Positions 26,001 through 29,942 of a stretch of 29,942 bases of DNA are shown in pieces. The stretch spans positions 1 to 29,942 of the forward strand of contig JALWZX010000004.1 of assembly GCA_027002375.1 (NCBI GenBank). The letters are read 5' to 3'. The notes beneath the pieces were generated by a model, which searched no databases, was not told where the DNA came from, and was given only the letters and a program-made list of their open reading frames with translations. Source of the stretch: a candidate division WWE3 bacterium. GTDB taxonomy: Bacteria > Patescibacteriota > WWE3 > 2-01-FULL-39-13. The position numbers were made by a program, and so were the translations under genes. The first letter of the stretch is position 1. Each line of letters opens with the position of its first letter.

Positions 26001-27868
26001 GCACTTGAATAATCAGCATCGCTAGAACCCCTAGCGCCCGATGTTGCCCACCTTGTTGTTGATTTAATTGCGTGATTCCATGTTGCCGCGCTACTACCTT
26101 CTTTGCCCCAATTTCGTTTTAATGGTCTTAGATCCATATAATTATATTGCATGTCATGTATACCATCGCCTTTAAAAGTATAAATGATTGATGCTGATAG
26201 TATGTTTGCATCTTTAGGAACAGAAGATAGATCTGCATAGGTTAGTGTACTGAATGCATTTAGTCTTGTCTTTAGAGAATCTGAGGTAGGGTAGTTTACA
26301 TCTGGATCCCAGCTACTCATATATGTTGCTTTGAAATCGTTATAACCATCTAGGCCGTTTTGTAGAACGATTTTCTTGATATTTTTTGGTGGTATATCAT
26401 CTAAAGATGGTTTACTAGACATTCTATTTAAGATATTTCGTGTCATTCTAGAAGTATCAGGCAAATCATCTGCTAAACCATTGGGTACCCAATTCCAAGA
26501 CCCAGTTGCAATTACCGTTGATTCATAACCCCATTCTGAGTTATTTTTAGCTGAGTATATTCCTAATGTTGCACCACCTCCAGTTGTACTCTGTCCAATG
26601 ATTGTTAGATTTTTTAGCGGTGTTAAATCAGCTTCATCTTTTCTGACAGGTTTTCCATTTACCCATGTAAAATCAATATTATCGACTTCAGTATGATCGT
26701 CGCCTGCTACATCATGACCCTTAGCGATGTAATCGCCGTCATGCAGACCTAATCCATCAAATACCCAATTTACCTTTGAGTTGTCAGTTTGATATACTTT
26801 GTAATCACCTTCGTTATAAAATTGTCCTGAATGTATCCCAAGTAATTTGGCATCATGGTTATTATCTCTACCATTAAGTGACGCATCGCTATCCCCATGT
26901 CCTTCATATGTAGAGTAGAGGGTTCGTACTTTGTTATTGTTCTTATTGTAGTACGGATCACGTGTATAATTTTGTTTATAGGAAGTCATTGTATGTGCAG
27001 AAGGGTTATATGAAACTTGCCAGTAAATTGTATTTGAAGTTAAAAACAATATGTTTCCACCTAAATCTCTAAAATCTTCCATGTTCCTTTTCATTTTTGC
27101 CGACCAGTACTCCTCATGACCATCAAATATAACTAGTCTGTAATTTTTCACAAAATCTAAATCTTCTATATCCTCACTAGAGGCATATTCTGCAGTATAG
27201 TTGTATTTCTTTAACCATCTTGGTAAATCGCTTCCGTTTCCGATCATTGAGTGCTTCATAGGTCTATCGAAAGATACGGTTGGAACCTGTTCTCTACATT
27301 GTGGACTCCCATAAAAGCAGGCTCCGTACCCATCTGGGCCTTCCCCAGGATTTTGTGCTCTCATTGTGAATGAGTGAAAAACGACTAAAATATTGCTTGT
27401 CGAGCCGGGATTATCATCTTTAACAACAAACTGGATCTTTGTGTAATTTGTGTTAGTTGTTAAATCACTAGGTGGATTATTTACCTTGTTATTAAATAAA
27501 TAAATTATGTAAATGCCACTTTTGTATTTATTACTATCAAGATTTAAAGAGTATTTTGTAGGCCAGTTGCAACCATATTCCGACCCATGGCAGTAATATG
27601 AACTTAATCCAGTCATATCAATTTTTTCAACATAATGTGATAAATCCTCAATATTATAGATAAATCCAGTTCCGGTAGAAGTTTCAGAAGAAATATGAAG
27701 ATCTAATGTTTTATTTTGGAACTCAGATGTCGTTTCACCATATCCCCAAATCTTATAGCCATAGCTAGCATTAGCTTTTTCAGGTGCTAAAAGTGTTAGA
27801 AATGCAAATGTAAAAAGTAAACTAAAAAAGAGGTTAAAATACTTCCGTGGAAGTAAAACTTTATTCAT
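23066..27868 (-). CDS. Secreted dimethylformamidase-beta-like and multi-DNRLRE protein, 1600 aa
   Basis: A classic signal peptide opens the protein (basic start, hydrophobic core 11-28, likely cut after ANA at 32-34). Unlike the other giants it has no retained membrane anchor. Residues about 150-490 resemble the C-terminal domain of the N,N-dimethylformamidase beta subunit: FDRP, W-L..YNYTAEYASSEDI, GHEEYWS at 250-256, then GGNILFLTSNT.YWQV. In that family this is a glutamine-amidotransferase-like fold; actual activity here is unproven. Four DNRLRE domains follow (about 500-690, 810-995, 1110-1290, 1410-1600), alternating with three Ig-like modules (from about 701, 1003 and 1302) of the form SVTP..IEKTV....T..NVTVKNTGD, which look BACON-like. 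The DNRLRE type is shared with the LRR protein, linking the two. A TATAAT abuts the ATG directly, so the promoter for this start is unclear. Confidence 0.82.
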   Translation of the reverse strand: MNKVLLPRKYFNLFFSLLFTFAFLTLLAPEKANASYGYKIWGYGETTSEFQNKTLDLHISSETSTGTGFIYNIEDLSHYVEKIDMTGLSSYYCHGSEYGCNWPTKYSLNLDSNKYKSGIYIIYLFNNKVNNPPSDLTTNTNYTKIQFVVKDDNPGSTSNILVVFHSFTMRAQNPGEGPDGYGACFYGSPQCREQVPTVSFDRPMKHSMIGNGSDLPRWLKKYNYTAEYASSEDIEDLDFVKNYRLVIFDGHEEYWSAKMKRNMEDFRDLGGNILFLTSNTIYWQVSYNPSAHTMTSYKQNYTRDPYYNKNNNKVRTLYSTYEGHGDSDASLNGRDNNHDAKLLGIHSGQFYNEGDYKVYQTDNSKVNWVFDGLGLHDGDYIAKGHDVAGDDHTEVDNIDFTWVNGKPVRKDEADLTPLKNLTIIGQSTTGGGATLGIYSAKNNSEWGYESTVIATGSWNWVPNGLADDLPDTSRMTRNILNRMSSKPSLDDIPPKNIKKIVLQNGLDGYNDFKATYMSSWDPDVNYPTSDSLKTRLNAFSTLTYADLSSVPKDANILSASIIYTFKGDGIHDMQYNYMDLRPLKRNWGKEGSSAATWNHAIKSTTRWATSGARGSSDADYSSAPLDRAWGNENTKNKRLSFNLTDKFSDFLNNNFYGFLLDGYAYTTNYFYSEETSSVSQNYRPKIVVLYTDGTEVPPSNESSISVTPSNIEKTVDEGNTTTDNVTVKNTGDTTVNVKIHENLDWLSVNMSEIDSLPSGNSKNVQLTFNSPTQKDPGTYSGTVYFDTYYNGEKVDTDTVSVKLTVKGIDSCDDTVKTKTFSETADTYINSWEPNTNYSTESYTFVRADKAQKPLFYFDLSSIKNDSQIESAKLTFNVANDRDTDFTYNFYPVSKDWQNDQSNTNWSKAKGNLDWSTTGIGSNDKYSDKATISGVRSGKNTVDVTNIVQKWTDKTYANDGFVVEANAGANVYQSIYSNNHYETDKRPTLTVKYKECNNQPPAEESSISVTPTSIEKTVDEGNTATSNVTVKNTGDTTVNVKIHESLDWIETDKTEINDFEKGKSENVVLTFNSPSKKEPGTYTGTVYFDTYYNGEKVDTDKVNVKLSVNGEDSCDNTVKTKKLNVSADTYISEWDVDTNYSTSSYLFVRADNAKKPLFYFDTSSIKKGSEIQSATFEFNVDNDRDMDFTYNFYPVKKDWQNDQSHTNWKKAKNSLNWSSAGIGSNDKQSDKVSLSNVRSGKRSVDLKKFVQKWVDESYANDGFVIEGSAGANVYQSLTSSENYKTENRPTLTIKYKECSGDSNESSVSVSPTSIEKTVDKDNTSTGNVTVKNTGDTTVNVKIHENLDWIETDKTEINGFEKGKSENVVLTFNSPEKQAVGTYTGTVYFDTYYNGEKVDTDTVSVKLIVENPGQCEEKTYTKSIVASTDTYIHSWNPDNNYNTTKELDLRPGQGKPLLYWNLSSIPSNATIKSATFTFNVTYYRDVPFYYTFYKLKKAWQDGPSYTTWEKANQSVNWSSAGAGSNADKDTSETIKLSNVGDVGQYSVDFKPFVEDWIKGSSNNNGTIIETSAGANVDTHIASKEYSDSSKRPTLKVKYTVCE
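23660..25765 (-). repeat. Tandem Ig-like plus DNRLRE repeat units of about 900 bp
   Basis: The stretch encoding YFDTYYNGEKVDTD recurs with its start near 23681, 24581 and 25497, giving periods of about 900 and 916 bp. The Ig-like parts are close to identical over long runs while the DNRLRE parts differ more. This implies recent unit duplication or gene conversion within the coding sequence. Confidence 0.8.
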
Positions 27869-27989
27869 ATTATATGTAGGCAGATAAAATAATAAACTAG
27901 AGCAGTGTTGTATATAGTAATATATTGTAAGTTATATTTTGCATATAATTAACAATTTGTCAACACATGTTCCATAAACAATATGGCAA

Positions 27990-28017
27990 TTGAAAAGTTT
28001 GTTGTATTTGTTAAAGT
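27990..28017 (+). promoter_or_regulatory. Likely promoter of proS
   Basis: TTGAAA (27990-27995) and TAAAGT (28012-28017) are 16 bp apart. The ATG at 28024 begins 6 nt after the -10, which is again essentially leaderless. Confidence 0.5.
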
Positions 28018-28023
28018 ATCTAT

Positions 28024-29274
28024 ATGAGACAGTCTAGACTATTTACAAAAACACAAAAAGAAGCGCCAAAAGACGAAATTAGCAAAAATGCACAATTACT
28101 AATAAAAGCAGGTTTTATAAACAAAGAAATGGCAGGGGTTTATAGTTATTTACCACTCGGGTTACGAGTTTTAAGAAAAATAGAACAAATAATTCGAGAA
28201 GAAATGAATGCGATAGATGGCCAAGAAATACTTTTGACAGCCCTTCAGCAAAAAGGGCATTGGCAAGCTTCTGGTCGGTGGTCTGATGACACTATGGATA
28301 TATGGTTTAAGACTAAATTAAAAAATAATGTAGAACTTGGGCTAGCTCCTACCCATGAAGAACCATTGACGAATCTAATGAAAAAACATATTCATTCATA
28401 TAAAGATTTACCAAAGTACGTTTATCAATTTCAAACAAAATTCAGAAATGAGGTTAGATCCAAAAGTGGGTTAATGCGTGGGCGCGAATTTTTAATGAAA
28501 GATTTGTATTCATTCTCTAGAACAACGTCAGAACTTGACGAATACTATGAAAAATCTAAAGATGCATATATGAAAGTGTATAAGAGATTGGGTTTGGGGG
28601 AAATCACAGTAGTTACATTTGCAAGCGGTGGTTCATTTAGTAAATTTAGCCATGAATTTCAAACAATAAGTGAAGCAGGTGAAGATACGATTTATGTAGA
28701 TGAAGATAAAAACATTGCAATTAATAAAGAAGTTTATAACGATGAAGTATTCAAGCTATTAGACATTGACCCCAAAAAATTAGTAGAGAAAAAAGCTATA
28801 GAGGTGGGAAATATATTTAAACTTGGCACTAAGTACTCAGAAGCGCTAAATCTAACGTTTGTTGATAAAGATGGGTCAACAAAACCTGTAATCATGGGTA
28901 GCTATGGTATAGGTGTAAGCAGATTAATGGGAACCATAGCTGAGATATTTAACGATGAAAAAGGATTAGTATGGCCAGAAAATATTGCGCCATTTAAAGT
29001 ACATTTAGTAGGGTTAAATTTAGATGACGAAGATGTGAAAGTTCAAGCAGAAAAAGCGTACCAGTCACTAACAAACGATGGTGTAGAAGTATTATTTGAT
29101 GATAGGGTTGATGTAACACCAGGTAAAAAGTTTGCTGAAGCAGACTTAATAGGAATTCCACATAGAATTATAATTTCTAAAAGAACGAATAGTAAAGTTG
29201 AGTACAAAGATAGAATAGATGAAGAATCACAATTATTAGATATAAAAAATGTGATAGATAAGATGCATGGTTAA
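28024..29274 (+). CDS. proS: Prolyl-tRNA synthetase, compact form
   Basis: A class II synthetase that charges tRNA-Pro. Motif 1 is around GVYSYLPLGLRVLRKIE. The proline-site APTHEEPLTNL is complete. Motif 2 is at 140-164 (FRNEVR...GREFLMKDLYSF) and motif 3 at 292-302 (GSYGIGVSRLM). The anticodon-binding domain fills about 325-416. The large editing insertion (INS, about 180 residues in E. coli ProRS between motifs 2 and 3) is replaced by a short segment of about 60-80 residues. This matches the compact bacterial ProRS of alphaproteobacteria and many reduced genomes. Mischarged Ala-tRNA-Pro would need another route for correction; none is visible here. The ATG gives the normal N-terminus. There is no Shine-Dalgarno. 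Confidence 0.95.
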   Translation: MRQSRLFTKTQKEAPKDEISKNAQLLIKAGFINKEMAGVYSYLPLGLRVLRKIEQIIREEMNAIDGQEILLTALQQKGHWQASGRWSDDTMDIWFKTKLKNNVELGLAPTHEEPLTNLMKKHIHSYKDLPKYVYQFQTKFRNEVRSKSGLMRGREFLMKDLYSFSRTTSELDEYYEKSKDAYMKVYKRLGLGEITVVTFASGGSFSKFSHEFQTISEAGEDTIYVDEDKNIAINKEVYNDEVFKLLDIDPKKLVEKKAIEVGNIFKLGTKYSEALNLTFVDKDGSTKPVIMGSYGIGVSRLMGTIAEIFNDEKGLVWPENIAPFKVHLVGLNLDDEDVKVQAEKAYQSLTNDGVEVLFDDRVDVTPGKKFAEADLIGIPHRIIISKRTNSKVEYKDRIDEESQLLDIKNVIDKMHG

Positions 29275-29315
29275 GCCAAAATTAGACATTTAATTCCTAT
29301 AATATCAATAAACGA

Positions 29316-29343
29316 TTAACATATAAGTATTTTGTGATAAAAT
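29316..29343 (+). promoter_or_regulatory. Promoter of the HIT gene, leaderless
   Basis: TTAACA (29316-29321) and TAAAAT (29338-29343) are 16 bp apart. The GTG start at 29351 lies 7 nt after the -10, the same spacing as at the other leaderless genes, which supports GTG as the true start. Confidence 0.6.
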
Positions 29344-29350
29344 CAAGAGT

Positions 29351-29695
29351 GTGAACTCAGATTGTATCTTTTGTGACATAGCACAAGGCAAAATTAAATC
29401 ATCAATTGTATTAGAAAACGATGGTTTCATTGCCATTGAAAACATTAATCCTGAGGCGCCAGTTCATATACTGGTAATGCCAAAAGAGCATATAAAAAAG
29501 AAAGATGCAATCTCGGGAAAAGTAAATGATTTTTGGAATAATTTGGTAAAATTTGCTTATCAGGTTATTCAAAAATATGAATTAGATAAAACAGGTTATC
29601 GATTGGTGAATAATGGTGCTGGCTATAATGATATTGACCATGAACATTTTCACATATTAGGTGGTAAAAATTGGAAACCAAAAGATAATCTATAA
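29351..29695 (+). CDS. HIT-family nucleotide hydrolase (HinT-like)
   Basis: This is a 114-aa histidine-triad protein. It has the usual N-terminal CIFCDIA with Cys5 and Cys8, then APVHILVMPKEHI. The catalytic triad is HEHFHIL with His97, His99 and His101, followed by GGKNW. HinT-type members hydrolyse nucleoside phosphoramidates and acyl-adenylates such as those escaping from aminoacyl-tRNA synthetases, which would suit its place after proS. That functional link is inference. It starts with GTG. It ends 26 bp before rpsU, so the two are probably one transcript. Confidence 0.92.
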   Translation: MNSDCIFCDIAQGKIKSSIVLENDGFIAIENINPEAPVHILVMPKEHIKKKDAISGKVNDFWNNLVKFAYQVIQKYELDKTGYRLVNNGAGYNDIDHEHFHILGGKNWKPKDNL

Positions 29696-29721
29696 ACTAA
29701 TTAGGAGGTGTTTAAATTATC

Positions 29722-29940
29722 ATGGCTCAAAATAGAAGACGTAGAAAGAGTGGGGTTGAGATTGACTTGCGAGAAAAAAATCTATCAGTTGAACAAGCAT
29801 TAAGAGAACTAAAAATGATTATGGAACCTGATATGATTAGGTTAAAAGAAAAAAGATATTATCTAAAACCATCATTATTAAAGAGAGAATTTGAGAAACG
29901 AAAACGAGCAAACATAAGAAAATATTCAAGTAAATCGTAA
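29722..29940 (+). CDS. rpsU: Small ribosomal subunit protein bS21
   Basis: A small basic protein (72 aa) of the 30S platform near the anti-Shine-Dalgarno end of 16S rRNA. The family pattern is present: a short beta start, then EQALRELKMIM, then a KRYYLKPSLLKREFEKRKRA helix and a basic tail. The length is normal. A near-perfect Shine-Dalgarno AGGAGGTG lies at 29703-29710, 11 bases before the ATG. This contrasts with the leaderless genes in the window and fits a downstream gene in an operon with the HIT gene. In Bacteroidetes bS21 has been tied to anti-Shine-Dalgarno sequestration. Whether that matters here, where most genes lack the site, is open. Confidence 0.93.
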   Translation: MAQNRRRRKSGVEIDLREKNLSVEQALRELKMIMEPDMIRLKEKRYYLKPSLLKREFEKRKRANIRKYSSKS

Positions 29941-29942
29941 AC

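Noticed and set aside
27870..27875. TATAAT (minus strand) as leaderless -10 for the secreted 1600-aa protein
   Set aside because: It touches the start codon, so transcription would begin inside the gene, and no alternative start codon lies 6-8 nt downstream.
1..29942. Recoded UGA (as in Gracilibacteria or Absconditabacteria)
   Set aside because: TGA ends the 1007-1543 gene, no in-frame TGA occurs in the conserved genes, and Trp is TGG.

Overview
The window is AT-rich bacterial chromosome read with the standard code: TGG is the Trp codon, and TGA is used as a stop, for example at 1541-1543. It carries conserved translation genes (rpsB, tsf, frr, proS, a HIT gene, rpsU) and the membrane protease gene rseP. 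These are spread between four very large genes for membrane-anchored or secreted proteins. The short EF-Ts (150 aa), the compact ProRS (416 aa), the long basic tail on S2 and the giant surface proteins suggest a member of the Candidate Phyla Radiation (Patescibacteria). That assignment is inference; the exact lineage cannot be settled from this sequence alone.

Left end (1-3360): the first codons of an IS30-like transposase run off the left edge. The end of that element appears to cut into a hypothetical gene whose open 3' part continues to 877. A second hypothetical gene (1007-1543) follows. Then come a leftward EamA-type transporter and, divergent from it, a TrmB-type regulator. A 50-bp degraded copy of the transporter's 3' end lies between the two hypothetical genes, which points to an old duplication.

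Centre (3446-15232): two tandem paralogous giants of 2234 and 1657 aa. Each has a basic cytoplasmic tail, one membrane segment, and a long exported part with a metzincin-like zinc protease site (HEXXHXXGXXH plus Met-turn). This is followed by repeated Cys-containing beta modules, an Ig-like module, a long shared block of unknown fold, FN3-like modules and a C-terminal domain.

Translation locus (15233-29940): rpsB-tsf is preceded by a leader that can fold into a pseudoknot. A strong terminator and frr follow. A third membrane-anchored giant (DNRLRE domains plus three plant-type leucine-rich-repeat modules) then comes, followed by rseP. Next is a leftward secreted protein (dimethylformamidase-beta-like domain plus alternating DNRLRE and Ig-like modules), then proS, the HIT gene and rpsU. 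The giants look like inserted surface functions, probably for adhesion and proteolysis at a partner's surface.

A recurring feature is initiation without a leader. At least five start codons lie exactly 7 nt after a TATAAT-like -10 hexamer, with no room for a ribosome binding site. Clear Shine-Dalgarno sequences are seen only before tsf, rpsU and the transposase. This rule also corrects the starts of both protease genes.
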